Shown here one piece after another: positions 32,464-41,682 of a DNA stretch of 64,000 nt; the first letter of the stretch is position 1, and each line of letters starts with the position of its first letter. The DNA lies in assembly GCF_042654585.1 (NCBI RefSeq), contig NZ_JBHSGR010000012.1, positions 1 through 64,000 of the forward strand, in the 5' to 3' direction. The position numbers were made by a program, and so were the translations under genes. The DNA comes from Geodermatophilus arenarius (GTDB taxonomy: Bacteria > Actinomycetota > Actinomycetes > Mycobacteriales > Geodermatophilaceae). Under the pieces are notes generated by a model, which worked only from the letters and a program-made list of their open reading frames with translations, was not told the origin of the DNA and searched no databases.

Positions 32464-34097
32464 GCCGGCCCGCGCTGCTCGCCGTCGACGACGACGGCCC
32501 GGTGCTGGCCGCCGTCGAGCGCGACCTGCGGGAGCGCTACGGCGAGCAGTACCAGGTGTACACGGCGTCCTCCGGGGACCAGGCGCTGGACCTGCTGCGC
32601 CGGCTGCGGCTGCGCGAGGAGCCGGTGGCGCTGCTGCTGGTCGACCAGCGGATGCCCGGGATGAGCGGCGTCGAGCTGCTGGCCGCCAGCCGGCGGCTGT
32701 ACCCGGACGCCCGGCGGGTGCTGCTCACCGCCTACGCCGACACCGACGCCGCGATCAAGGCGATCAACGACGCCGACGTCCAGCACTACCTGCTCAAGCC
32801 CTGGGACCCGCCGGAGGACCGGCTCTACCCGGTGCTCGACGACCTGCTGCAGACCTGGCGCCGGCCCCCGCCGGTGGCCAACCTGCGCCTGGTCGGTGAC
32901 CGCTGGTCGCAGGCCAGCCACGCGGTGCGCGAGTTCCTCACCCGCAACCTGGTGCCCTACCGCTGGCTCGACGTCGAGGCCGACCCGCAGGCGCGGGAGC
33001 TGCTCGAGGTGGCGGGCGTCGACGCCGGGTCGCTGCCGGCCCTCGTGCTCGACGACGGCGAGGTGCTCGTGCAGCCGGACCTGCACGAGGTCGGCGCGCG
33101 GATCGGGCTGCGGGCACGGGCCGAGCGCGCGGCCTACGACCTCGTGGTGGTGGGCGCCGGGCCGGCCGGGCTGGCCGCCGCGGTGTACGGCGCCTCCGAG
33201 GGCCTGGCCACGCTGGTCCTGGAGTGCAGCGCGCCGGGCGGGCAGGCCGGCACGAGCAGCCGGATCGAGAACTACCTGGGCTTCCCGGTCGGGCTCTCCG
33301 GCGCCGACCTCACGCTGCGGGCCCGCGAGCAGGCCGTCCGCTTCGGCGCGGAGATCCTGGTGCCGGCGGAGGTGGTGGGCGTGCGCCGGGCCGACCCGTA
33401 CACGGTGGTGCGCCTGGACGACGGCGGGGAGGTCAGCGCCGGCACGCTGATCATCGCCACCGGCGTCGAGTACCGCACCCTCGACGTCCCGGGCGCCGCG
33501 GGGCTCACCGGCGTCGGCGTCTACTACGGCGCCGGGCGGGCCGAGGGGGTGGACCACGCGGGCGGCCACGTGTTCGTCGTCGGCGCCGGCAACTCGGCCG
33601 GGCAGGCCGCGCTGTTCCTCGCCACGTTCGCCGCGTCGGTGACGCTGCTGGTCCGGGGCGGGGACCTCGCCGCCTCCATGTCCCGCTACCTGGTCGACCG
33701 GCTGATCGCCTCGGAGAAGGTCGCGGTCGAGTACCACACGCAGGTGGCCGGCGCGCTGGGCACGCGGCGGCTGGAGGGCCTGCGGCTGCGGACCGGGACC
33801 GAGGAGCGCGAGGTCGCCGCGGACGCCCTGTTCGTCTTCATCGGGCAGGCACCGCGCACCGGGTGGCTGGACGGCCTGGTCCGCCGCGACGACGGCGGGT
33901 TCGTGCTCACCGGCGTGGACCTCGGGCCGACGCCGGAGTGGCCGCTGGAGGTCCCGCCGCTGCCCCTGGAGACGTCCGTGCCGGGGGTGTTCGCCGCCGG
34001 CGACGTGCGGCACGGGTCGGGCAACCGGATCGCCGCGGCCGTGGGGGAGGGCGCGATGGCGGTCCGCTTCGCCCACCAGCGGCTGGGCGCCCGGTGA
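32460..34097 (+). CDS. Response regulator fused to cysteine-less thioredoxin-reductase-like protein
   Basis: 545 residues. Receiver 1-125 with phospho-Asp 62 (LLLVDQRMPGMSG) and Lys 113. Next is a glutaredoxin-like fold (about 140-215; VREFLTRNLVPYRWLDVEADP..ARELL) without CxxC. Then an FAD/NAD reductase: GAGPAG at 232-237, GAGNSAG at 375-381, and GVFAAGDVRHGSGNRIAAAVGEG. At the place of the redox CATC it reads GVYYGAGRAEG. The only cysteine in the whole protein is C256. So it binds FAD and NAD(P)H but cannot do normal disulfide chemistry. Coupled on both sides by GTGA overlaps. Confidence 0.9.
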   Translation: MSRPALLAVDDDGPVLAAVERDLRERYGEQYQVYTASSGDQALDLLRRLRLREEPVALLLVDQRMPGMSGVELLAASRRLYPDARRVLLTAYADTDAAIKAINDADVQHYLLKPWDPPEDRLYPVLDDLLQTWRRPPPVANLRLVGDRWSQASHAVREFLTRNLVPYRWLDVEADPQARELLEVAGVDAGSLPALVLDDGEVLVQPDLHEVGARIGLRARAERAAYDLVVVGAGPAGLAAAVYGASEGLATLVLECSAPGGQAGTSSRIENYLGFPVGLSGADLTLRAREQAVRFGAEILVPAEVVGVRRADPYTVVRLDDGGEVSAGTLIIATGVEYRTLDVPGAAGLTGVGVYYGAGRAEGVDHAGGHVFVVGAGNSAGQAALFLATFAASVTLLVRGGDLAASMSRYLVDRLIASEKVAVEYHTQVAGALGTRRLEGLRLRTGTEEREVAADALFVFIGQAPRTGWLDGLVRRDDGGFVLTGVDLGPTPEWPLEVPPLPLETSVPGVFAAGDVRHGSGNRIAAAVGEGAMAVRFAHQRLGAR

Positions 34098-35467
34098 CCC
34101 GCACGGCCCCCGACGCCGCGGCCCCCGACGCCGCGGACGCCGACGTCGCCGCGGCGCTGCGCCGCTCGCGGCTGTTCGAGCACCTCCCGGAGGACGACCT
34201 CGCGGCCCTGGCCGACGCCAGCCGCGGCGTCGACCTGGCGGCCGGCGAGGTGCTCATGGCGGAGGGCTCGCCGCCGGAGGCCATGTACGTCGTGCTGGAG
34301 GGCGACCTCGAGGTGAGCCGGGAGGTGGGCGGCTCGGAGGTGCTGCTCAACGTGTGCGGCGCCGGTGACCTCGTCGGCGAGCTGGGCCTGGCCCACCGCC
34401 GGCCCCGCTCGGCCACCGTGCGGGCGCGGACGCCCAGCCGCGTCCAGCGGATCGGCGCCGACGCGCTGGACCGGCTGCTCACCCACCCGGCGTCGGCCCG
34501 GGCGATGCTGCTGGCCGCCACCCGGCGGCTGGACCGCGAGGAGGGCCTGGTCCGCCAGCACGAGCGGATGGCCGCGCTCGGCGCCCTGTCCGCGGGCCTG
34601 CTGCACGAGCTCAACAACCCGGCGGCCGCCGTCCAGCGCGGCGTCGCCCGGCTGCGGACCCTGCTGTCCGGCGACGACGACCCCGACGCCCCGCTGCGCG
34701 CGCTCGCCGGCGCGGTGCCCGTCCCGGACGACCCGCTGGCGCGCGGGGACGCCGAGCGGGCGCTCGCCGAGGTCCTCGCCGCGGCGGGCGTCGACCGCGG
34801 CTGGGCGGTCGCCCCCGACCTGGTGCGGCTGGGCGTCGACCCGGCGGGCCTGGCCGCCGCGCTCGCCGCGCTGCCGGCCGCCGGGCGCGGCCGGGCGGTG
34901 CGCGGACTGGCCCGCTCGGCCGAGGTCGCCGCCCTGCTGGAGGAGGTCGCGGCCGGCGCCGACCAGCTGTCCCGGATCGTCTCCGGGGTGCGCCCGCTGG
35001 CCTACTCCTCCGACCAGTCGCTGGCCGACGTGGACGTGCACGCGAGCCTGCAGCAGGCGCTGGTGCTGCTGCGCCACAAGGTGCCCCCCGGCGTCCGGGT
35101 GGTCGTGGACCTCGACCCGCGGCCCCAGACGGTGCAGGGCTGGGCCGCGGACCTGGCGCTGGTGTGGACAAACCTGCTCGACAACGCGCTCGCCGCGGTG
35201 GACCCGGACGGCACGGTCACGGTGCGGACCCGCGGGGAGGACGACGCCGTGGTGGTCGACGTGGAGGACACCGGGCCGCCGGTGCCGCCGGAGGTGCTCG
35301 CGCGCGCCTTCGACCCGTTCTTCACCACCAAGCCGGTCGGCCAGGGCACGGGGCTGGGCCTGGCGACGTCGCTGGCGGTGGTCGCCCAGAAGCACCGCGG
35401 CCGGCTGACGCTGACCTCCGAGGACGGCGTGACCCGGGCGCGGGTGGTGCTGCCGCGCCGCCGCTGA
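34094..35467 (+). CDS. Histidine kinase with N-terminal cyclic-nucleotide-binding domain
   Basis: 457 residues, no membrane segment. cNMP-binding domain 20-135 (GEVLMAEGSPPEAMYVVLEGDLEV; GDLVGELGLAHRRPRSATVRA). H-box with H171 (GLLHELNNPAAAV). Catalytic core: NLLDNALAAV, DTGPPVP and FDPFFTTKPVGQGTGLGLAT. Cognate kinase of the coupled response regulator (GTGA overlap). The input is probably cAMP or a similar ligand; a true phosphate-binding Arg is present in the PRSATVRA segment. Confidence 0.92.
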   Translation: MTRTAPDAAAPDAADADVAAALRRSRLFEHLPEDDLAALADASRGVDLAAGEVLMAEGSPPEAMYVVLEGDLEVSREVGGSEVLLNVCGAGDLVGELGLAHRRPRSATVRARTPSRVQRIGADALDRLLTHPASARAMLLAATRRLDREEGLVRQHERMAALGALSAGLLHELNNPAAAVQRGVARLRTLLSGDDDPDAPLRALAGAVPVPDDPLARGDAERALAEVLAAAGVDRGWAVAPDLVRLGVDPAGLAAALAALPAAGRGRAVRGLARSAEVAALLEEVAAGADQLSRIVSGVRPLAYSSDQSLADVDVHASLQQALVLLRHKVPPGVRVVVDLDPRPQTVQGWAADLALVWTNLLDNALAAVDPDGTVTVRTRGEDDAVVVDVEDTGPPVPPEVLARAFDPFFTTKPVGQGTGLGLATSLAVVAQKHRGRLTLTSEDGVTRARVVLPRRR

Positions 35468-35474
35468 GCGCCGG

Positions 35475-38400
35475 TCAGCCGGCCAGCAGCTCGTCGGCCG
35501 CGGCCGTCTCGGGGGTCGCCGTCGTGGCCGGCAGGTCCGCGCGCGCCTCCGCGACGAAGGTGCGCCAGTCCTGCGGCCGGACGTCCGCGGGCAGCCGGGC
35601 GAGGTCGAGGGCGGCGCGCAGCCGGGACAGCCGGGCACCCTGCGCCGTCGCGATCCACAGCGCCTCGGTCAGGTCGGCCGCGGCGTCGGCGGGGTCCCCG
35701 GCGCGGGCCAGCGTGGCGTGCGCGCGCTGACGGAACAGCTCGGGCAGGTGGATCTCCTCACCGCTCTCCCGGGCGGCGGCGAACGCCTCGGCCAGGTGCT
35801 CGTCGGCCCGGTCCGGGTCCCCGGCCGCCGCGTCCAGTCTGGCGAGGTGGGCCAGGTGGAAGGCGAGGAACGACCGGAAACCCATGAGCTCCAGGGCCGC
35901 GAGGGTCCGCTCGAGGACCGCCCGGTCCGGCGCGCCGCCGGGCGTGTCCGTGGCGGCGTAGGCGGCGCCGTACGCCGACCAGAGGGCGAGCCCGTGCTCG
36001 TCGCCGATGGCGGCGGCCGCCTCCCCGGCCCGGGCGCCCCCGGCGTCGTCCCCGAGGAAGTGCCGCATCCACGAGACGTAGACGTGGAGGAAGGCGAGGC
36101 TGGACGGGGCGCGCGGGGAGCCGACCTCCTCGGCCCGCCGCCGGGCCTCCCGCTCCCGTCGCCCGGCCTCCTCGAGCTCGCCGCGCGCGGTGCTCACGAG
36201 GGCGTACGCGGCCAGCACACCGGCGAGCGGGTCGTTGGGCAGCGGCCACAGCGGCGTGACCCGTTCCGCGGCCGGCCGGGCGCAGAAGCCGGCCACCGAC
36301 CGCTCCAGGTGCTCCTGCGCGGACACGAGGTGGCCGCGGGCGAACTCGTGGATCCCGGTCACCGCCGCCACCTCCGGCCCGAAGGCGGCGAAGGCGGGTT
36401 CCCGGGCCATCGCGGTGAGCTGGTCCAGCACGCCACGGGCCGTGGTCAGCCGTCCGCTGGCGTACCAGTAGGCCCAGATCGCGAGCAGTGCGGGCAGCAC
36501 CTCCGGGCGCCCCAGCCGGCTGGCGAGCTCCTGCGCCCGCCGGTGGTCGGCCTCGACCTCCGGTGCGGCGTAGCCGCGCATCGCGCTGGTGGACAGGCCG
36601 CGCAGCATCCGGGCGCCGAGCTCGGCCACGTCGCGCTCCTCGGACGGGGGCAGGGGCTCCACCAGCTCCAGCGCCCGGGTGAGCAGCCGCGCGGCCTCGG
36701 CGTGGGCGCCGCGGTCCTGCTCGGCCTGCGCCGCCTCGACGTACCGGGCCACCGCGGGCAGCGTCGCGCTCGCCAGGTCCAGGTGCTGCGCCACCAGTGC
36801 CGGCTCGGCCCCCTGCGCCGCCAGCGCCTCGGCCACGGCGGCGTGGGTGCGGCGGCGCACGTCGAGCACCTGGGTCTCGTAGGCGGCGTCGCGCATGAGC
36901 GCGTGCCGGAACCGGTAGGCGCCCGTCGCCAGCCCCGCCCGCTCGATGACGCCGAGGTCCGAGAGCACGCGGACCTGTTCGTCCACGGCGTCCGGGTCGC
37001 CGACCGCCGCGGCGACGGTCGCCGGGTCGAAGGTGGGCCCGATCGTGGCGGCGGTCTGGACCACCCGCAGGTCGACCCCGGGCGCCTTCAGCCGCCAGGT
37101 CAGCAGCTCCTGCAGCCGCAGCGGGATCGGCTCGGCGCGCCGCGCCTCGAGGCCGGAGCGGGTCAGCTCCTCGACGAACAGCGGGATCCCCTCGGCGTGC
37201 TCGACGATGGCCGACCGCACCGCGTCGTCGAGGTCGCGGCCGGCCGTGAGGTTGCCGACCAGCCGGTCGGCGGCCCGGTCGTCGAGCCGCCCGAGCGGGA
37301 CCACGCGGGCCGCGCCCCGCCACGGGACCGCGGTCTCGTCGCGGCTGGTGGCGAGCAGCAGCAGGCCGGGCGGGCGGCGCGCGGCGACGCGGCCCAGCAG
37401 GTCGACGGTGGAGGGGTCGGCCCAGTGCAGGTCCTCGGCCACGAGCAGGTGCGGCCGCCGGACGGCGGCCGCTGCCATCCACTCGACGAGCCGGTCGAGG
37501 GTCTCGTCGAGGAGGGCGCCCGGGTCCAGCTCGGGTGCCGGGAACTCCGGCGTCGGGGGCAGCCCGGCCAGCGGGCCGATCAGCGGGACGACGACCGCCG
37601 GGTCCAGCCCGAGGGACTCCAGGTGGGTGACCAGCGGGCGCAGCCGGTCCCCGCCCTCGCCCGCCCGGCTCACCAGGCGCTCGATCATCCGCGCGATCGG
37701 CCAGAGCGAGACGTTGGCGTGGTAGGGCAGGCAGGCGGCGCCGACCACCCGGCCGCCGCTGGCCTCCACCCGGTCGAGGACCTCCGCCGCCAGCCGCGAC
37801 TTGCCGATGCCCGGCTCGCCGACGACGAGGAACGCGGCGCCGGTGTCGCCCCGCCGCACGGCGTCCCACGCCGCCAGCAGGCGGGCGCGGGGCTCGTCCC
37901 GCCCGACGAGGCCGGCCTTGCGGTACCGCTCGGACTGGAAGCGGGCCGCGGCGTAGCGGGGCCGGTCGACGCGGAACACCTCGACCGGCCGGCTGATCCC
38001 CTTGAGCGCGCGCTCGCCCAGCGACTGCAGGTAGAAGTCGGCGTCGACCAGCTGCTGGGTGACGTCGCTGATCACCACCGTGCCCGGGTCGGCGGTCTGC
38101 TGCACCCGCGCGGCGAGGTTGGGCACCAGGCCGACGACGGAGTCCCGCTCGGCGACGGCGCCGTCGTCGACCAGGTCGGTGACCACCACCCGGCCGGTGT
38201 GGATCCCGACCCGGACGTCCAGGGCCACGCCGAAGCGGTCGGTCAGCCGCTCCCGGGCGTCGTGCAGCGCCACCACCAGGTCCAGGCCCGCGAGCACCGC
38301 CCGCCGGGCGTCGTCCTCGTGCGGGACCGGGTGGCCGAAGCCGGCGAGGATGCCGTCGCCGGAGTAGTGCATGAGGGTGCCGCCGTACCGGTCGACGGCC

Positions 38401-38726
38401 TCGCGGGCGGCCGCCCGGTAGAAGGCGAACAGGTCCCGCAGCTGCTCGGGCTCCACCTGCTCGGACAGCAGCGTGGACCCGACCAGGTCGGAGAACAGCA
38501 GGGTCATGAGGGCCCGCTCGCCGGCCGGGCCGACCTGGCGGCTCGCCACCCGCTGCAGGACGAGCGCGGCGCGCCGGTTGTCCGGGTCGACGGCGCGGAC
38601 CTCCTCGGCCGTGGTCCGCGCGGGCTCCAGGTCCCCGGCGGCCAGCGACGCCTCGGCGGCGGTGAGCAGCCGCTCGAGCAGGCGCGCGAGCCGGGTCTCG
38701 GCCGAGAGCGCCACCCCGGCGGTCAC
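35475..38726 (-). CDS. Adenylate/guanylate cyclase-ATPase-TPR signalling protein
   Basis: About 1083 residues. Class III cyclase domain (75-255) with metal Asp 80 (LLFSDLVGSTLL) and Asp 124 (YSGDGILAGFG). AAA ATPase with P-loop GEPGIGKS (303-310) and Walker B LLVAEDLHWADPST. Then a long TPR-type helical region. This is the cyclase-STAND architecture common in actinobacteria. The start is uncertain: GTG 38726 gives the natural N-terminus; an ATG at 38810 is in frame. Makes cAMP or cGMP, or senses through the cyclase fold. Confidence 0.88.
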   Translation of the reverse strand: MTAGVALSAETRLARLLERLLTAAEASLAAGDLEPARTTAEEVRAVDPDNRRAALVLQRVASRQVGPAGERALMTLLFSDLVGSTLLSEQVEPEQLRDLFAFYRAAAREAVDRYGGTLMHYSGDGILAGFGHPVPHEDDARRAVLAGLDLVVALHDARERLTDRFGVALDVRVGIHTGRVVVTDLVDDGAVAERDSVVGLVPNLAARVQQTADPGTVVISDVTQQLVDADFYLQSLGERALKGISRPVEVFRVDRPRYAAARFQSERYRKAGLVGRDEPRARLLAAWDAVRRGDTGAAFLVVGEPGIGKSRLAAEVLDRVEASGGRVVGAACLPYHANVSLWPIARMIERLVSRAGEGGDRLRPLVTHLESLGLDPAVVVPLIGPLAGLPPTPEFPAPELDPGALLDETLDRLVEWMAAAAVRRPHLLVAEDLHWADPSTVDLLGRVAARRPPGLLLLATSRDETAVPWRGAARVVPLGRLDDRAADRLVGNLTAGRDLDDAVRSAIVEHAEGIPLFVEELTRSGLEARRAEPIPLRLQELLTWRLKAPGVDLRVVQTAATIGPTFDPATVAAAVGDPDAVDEQVRVLSDLGVIERAGLATGAYRFRHALMRDAAYETQVLDVRRRTHAAVAEALAAQGAEPALVAQHLDLASATLPAVARYVEAAQAEQDRGAHAEAARLLTRALELVEPLPPSEERDVAELGARMLRGLSTSAMRGYAAPEVEADHRRAQELASRLGRPEVLPALLAIWAYWYASGRLTTARGVLDQLTAMAREPAFAAFGPEVAAVTGIHEFARGHLVSAQEHLERSVAGFCARPAAERVTPLWPLPNDPLAGVLAAYALVSTARGELEEAGRREREARRRAEEVGSPRAPSSLAFLHVYVSWMRHFLGDDAGGARAGEAAAAIGDEHGLALWSAYGAAYAATDTPGGAPDRAVLERTLAALELMGFRSFLAFHLAHLARLDAAAGDPDRADEHLAEAFAAARESGEEIHLPELFRQRAHATLARAGDPADAAADLTEALWIATAQGARLSRLRAALDLARLPADVRPQDWRTFVAEARADLPATTATPETAAADELLAG

Positions 38727-38947
38727 GCCCGGCCGTCCGGGGGAGCGGGGAGCGGTGGGGTCATGGGAACCCGCCTCGCTGCACGCGTCGAGCACTGCCG
38801 GGTCGAGCATCCGCAGGACGGGCCGCCGTGCCGTAGAGGCGTAGGTCCCGAGGGCGGTACCGGGCGGGGACGGAAGTCCGGTGACAGTCCCCGGCGCCGG
38901 TGCTCCAATGGGCCCGCACGGGGGCGGAGGAACCACGGAGGTCCGCG

Positions 38948-39829
38948 GTGGACCCTGTCCCCACGGCCGTGCGGCCCGCGACCGGGCGGCGCGAGCTGCT
39001 GCCGGCCATGCGGGCGCTGTTGCTCGCCTTCAGCGTCCTCACCGCGCTCGGTTTCGTCGCGCTGTTCGTCCTGTCGACGCGGACGAGCGAGAGCTTCGCC
39101 TGGACGATCCAGCCGCCGGCGACCGCGGCCTTCCTCGGCGCGGGCTACGCGGCCGGCTTCACCCTCGTGGTCCTGTCGCTGCGCGACCCGGTGTGGGCGC
39201 ACAGCCGGGTGCCGGTGCTCACCATCCTGGTGTTCACCGTGCTCACGCTGGTCGCCACGCTGGTGCACGTCGACCGGTTCCACTTCCAGGACGAGTTCGC
39301 GGCGGCGCCGCTGCTCGCCCGCGGGGCCGCCTGGTTCTGGACCGCCGTCTACGTCGTCATCCCGCTGGCGATGCTCGTCGTCCTGCCGGTCCAGGAGCGG
39401 GCGCCGGGCACCGACCCGCCGCGGACCCGGCCGGTGCCGGTCGTCCTGCGGACGGCGCTGGCGGTGGAGTCGCTGGTCCTGCTGGCCGTGGGCGCCGCGA
39501 TCTCGATCGCGCCGTCGTCGGCGACGACGCTGTGGCCCTGGCCGCTGACCCCGCTGACCGCCCGGGTGGTGGGGGCCTGGCTGGTCGCCTTCGGCGTCGC
39601 CACCGCCCTGGCGGCGCTGGCCGGGGACCTCGAGCGGCTGCGCACCGCGGCGATCGCCTACACGGTGTTCGGCGTCCTGGAGCTCGTGGTCGTCCTGCTG
39701 CACCGCGGCGACGTCGTGTGGGACGGGCCGGCCGCCTGGCTCTACGTCGCCGTCGCGGCCGCGATCGCGCTCACCGGGGCGGCGGGCTGGCGCCTGGCCC
39801 CGCAGCCGGCGGGGCTGCACCGGGCCTGA
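38948..39829 (+). CDS. Eight-segment membrane protein, paralogue of 55905-56801
   Basis: 293 residues with about eight membrane helices. FLGAGYAAGFTLVVLSLR, SRVPVLTILVFTVLTLVATLVH, LWPWPLTPLTARVVGAWLVAFG and IAYTVFGVLELVVVLLHRGDV. The same blocks, in the same order, occur in the gene at 55905. GGAGG lies six or seven bases before the GTG. I recognise no characterised family. Confidence 0.8.
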   Translation: MDPVPTAVRPATGRRELLPAMRALLLAFSVLTALGFVALFVLSTRTSESFAWTIQPPATAAFLGAGYAAGFTLVVLSLRDPVWAHSRVPVLTILVFTVLTLVATLVHVDRFHFQDEFAAAPLLARGAAWFWTAVYVVIPLAMLVVLPVQERAPGTDPPRTRPVPVVLRTALAVESLVLLAVGAAISIAPSSATTLWPWPLTPLTARVVGAWLVAFGVATALAALAGDLERLRTAAIAYTVFGVLELVVVLLHRGDVVWDGPAAWLYVAVAAAIALTGAAGWRLAPQPAGLHRA

Positions 39830-39857
39830 GCCCCGGCCGCCGGGCGGCGGCCGGGGC
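39830..39857. terminator. Bidirectional terminator hairpin
   Basis: GCCCCGGCCGCC (39830-39841) and GGCGGCCGGGGC (39846-39857) are perfect inverted repeats with a 4-base loop, exactly between the convergent stops at 39829 and 39866. Confidence 0.7.
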
Positions 39858-39865
39858 CCCGGGCC

Positions 39866-40717
39866 TCAGGCGCGGCCGAACAGCTTGCGGTCGTACCAGG
39901 CCGACAGCACCGGGTAGCGGGCCGGCAGCAGCCGGACCAGCCGGTCGACCAGGACGGCGTCCTTGCCGACCCGCACGCGCGGCTTCCCGGCCTCGACGCC
40001 GTCGACGACGATCCGCGCCGCCTGCTCGGCGGGCATCGTCAGCAGCTTCTCGTTGTAGACGCGGTTGCGGGCCAGCTCCGCGGGGGAGAGCTCGAGGCCC
40101 TGCGCCCGGGCCTCGGCCACCGTCGCCGACGCGATGTTGGTCCTCACCCCGCCCGGGTGGACGACGGTGACCCGCACCGGGTGGCCGCCGGCGATCATCT
40201 CGGTGCGCAGCACCTCGGTGAAGCCGCGGACGGCGAACTTGCTCGCGCAGTACGCCGACAGCGTCGGCTGGGCCATGAACCCGTTGAGGCTGGACACGTT
40301 GACCACGTGCCCGTCGCCGGAGGCGATCAGGTGCGGCAGGAACGCCTTGGTGCCGTTGATGACGCCGTGCAGGTTGACCCCGAGCGTGCGGTCGTAGGTC
40401 TCCCAGTCGGTGTCGAGCACCGAGCGGCCGCCGCCGGAGATCCCGGCGTTGTTGTAGACCTGGTGCACCACGCCGAAGTGGGCCGCGACCGCGTCGGCGT
40501 ACGCGACGACGGCCGCCCGGTCGCTGACGTCCAGGCGGGCGGTGTGCACCTCCGCGCCCAGCGCCTTCGCCCGGTCGGCGGTCTGGCCCAGGCCCAGCTC
40601 GTCGACGTCGGACAGCGCCAGCCGCGCCCCCCGCTTCGCCAGCTCGAAGGCCAGCTGCCGGCCGATGCCGGACCCGGCGCCGGTGACGACGGCGACCTTG
40701 CCGCGCACGCTGCTCAT
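39866..40717 (-). CDS. Short-chain dehydrogenase/reductase
   Basis: 283 residues, classical SDR. Cofactor loop TGAGSGIGRQ (about 11-20), NNAGISGG, catalytic Ser in VVNVSSLNGF, and YCASK (Tyr-x-x-x-Lys). The Asp in SDVDELG after the second strand suggests NAD. Third gene of the ethA operon: its ATG overlaps the hydrolase TGA (ATGA). It could oxidise the alcohol released by the hydrolase (inference). Confidence 0.92.
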   Translation of the reverse strand: MSSVRGKVAVVTGAGSGIGRQLAFELAKRGARLALSDVDELGLGQTADRAKALGAEVHTARLDVSDRAAVVAYADAVAAHFGVVHQVYNNAGISGGGRSVLDTDWETYDRTLGVNLHGVINGTKAFLPHLIASGDGHVVNVSSLNGFMAQPTLSAYCASKFAVRGFTEVLRTEMIAGGHPVRVTVVHPGGVRTNIASATVAEARAQGLELSPAELARNRVYNEKLLTMPAEQAARIVVDGVEAGKPRVRVGKDAVLVDRLVRLLPARYPVLSAWYDRKLFGRA

Positions 40718-41682
40718 CGGTTCCCCCCTGGGAGGTCGGCGCCCGCGGACCGGGCGGTGTCGTCGCGGCCCGCTCCGCGGGCGAGGTCGGTGGTGAGCTC
40801 GACGAGCCGGTCGACGACGCCGGGCGCGAGGTGGTGGCCCATGCCGGGGATCTCGACGTGCCGGGCACCGGCGATCGCCTCGGCGGTGGCGCGCCCGCCG
40901 CTGGGGTGGACCATCCGGTCGACGTCGCCGTGGACGACCAGCGTGGGCGCGGTGATCCGCGCGAGGTCGGCGGTGCGGTCGCCGGAGGCCTGGATGGCGC
41001 CGATCTGGCGGGCCACCTCCCGCGACCGGTCGCCGCCGCCGCGCTCCCACACCGCGGCCGCCCAGGCGCGCTCGAGGTCGTCGTCGGGCGGGAAGCCGGG
41101 GCCGCCGATGTGGCCCAGCATCGCCAGGTGCCGCTCGACCGACTCCTCGGCGGTGCGCGGCGCGGCCCGCGCCAGCCGCAGGATCGTGGAGCGGGCCGGC
41201 TGCCCGACCCGGCGCGACCCGGTGGTGGAGAAGATCGAGGTCAGGCTGGCCACCCGGTGCGGGTGCCGGGCCGCGACGACCTGCGCGATCATCCCGCCCA
41301 TCGACATGCCGACCAGGTGCACCCGGCCCAGGCCGAGGGCGTCGAGCAGGCCGACGGTGTCGGCGGCCATGTCGGTGAGGTCGTAGGCGTCCGGCCGGGG
41401 CCGGGCCAGCAGCTGCCGCGCGCGGCCCGGCGGCGGGGTGGCGATCCGGCCCGACCGGCCGGCGTCGCGGTTGTCCATCCGCACCACGCGGAAGCCGCGG
41501 CCGGTGAACCCGTCGACCATCCGCTGCGGCCACGAGGTGAGGTCCAGCCCGAGGCCCGCGACGAGCACCAGCGGCTCGCCGTCGTCCGGGCCGTCGACGC
41601 GGTGGCAGATCCGCGGGCCGGCCGGCAGGTCGGCGAAGCGGTCCTCCGCCGCGACGCGGGCCGGCGCCTCGGCCGCGGTCAC
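40714..41682 (-). CDS. Alpha/beta hydrolase of the ethA operon
   Basis: 322 residues. Nucleophile elbow HLVGMSMGGMIAQVVA, acid in LVVHGDVDRMVHP, His in EIPGMGHHLAPGV. Close to esterases of the epoxide-hydrolase/carboxylesterase group. GTG at 41682 overlaps the monooxygenase TGA. In this place it could cleave the ester made by the Baeyer-Villiger enzyme (inference). Confidence 0.9.
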   Translation of the reverse strand: MTAAEAPARVAAEDRFADLPAGPRICHRVDGPDDGEPLVLVAGLGLDLTSWPQRMVDGFTGRGFRVVRMDNRDAGRSGRIATPPPGRARQLLARPRPDAYDLTDMAADTVGLLDALGLGRVHLVGMSMGGMIAQVVAARHPHRVASLTSIFSTTGSRRVGQPARSTILRLARAAPRTAEESVERHLAMLGHIGGPGFPPDDDLERAWAAAVWERGGGDRSREVARQIGAIQASGDRTADLARITAPTLVVHGDVDRMVHPSGGRATAEAIAGARHVEIPGMGHHLAPGVVDRLVELTTDLARGAGRDDTARSAGADLPGGNR

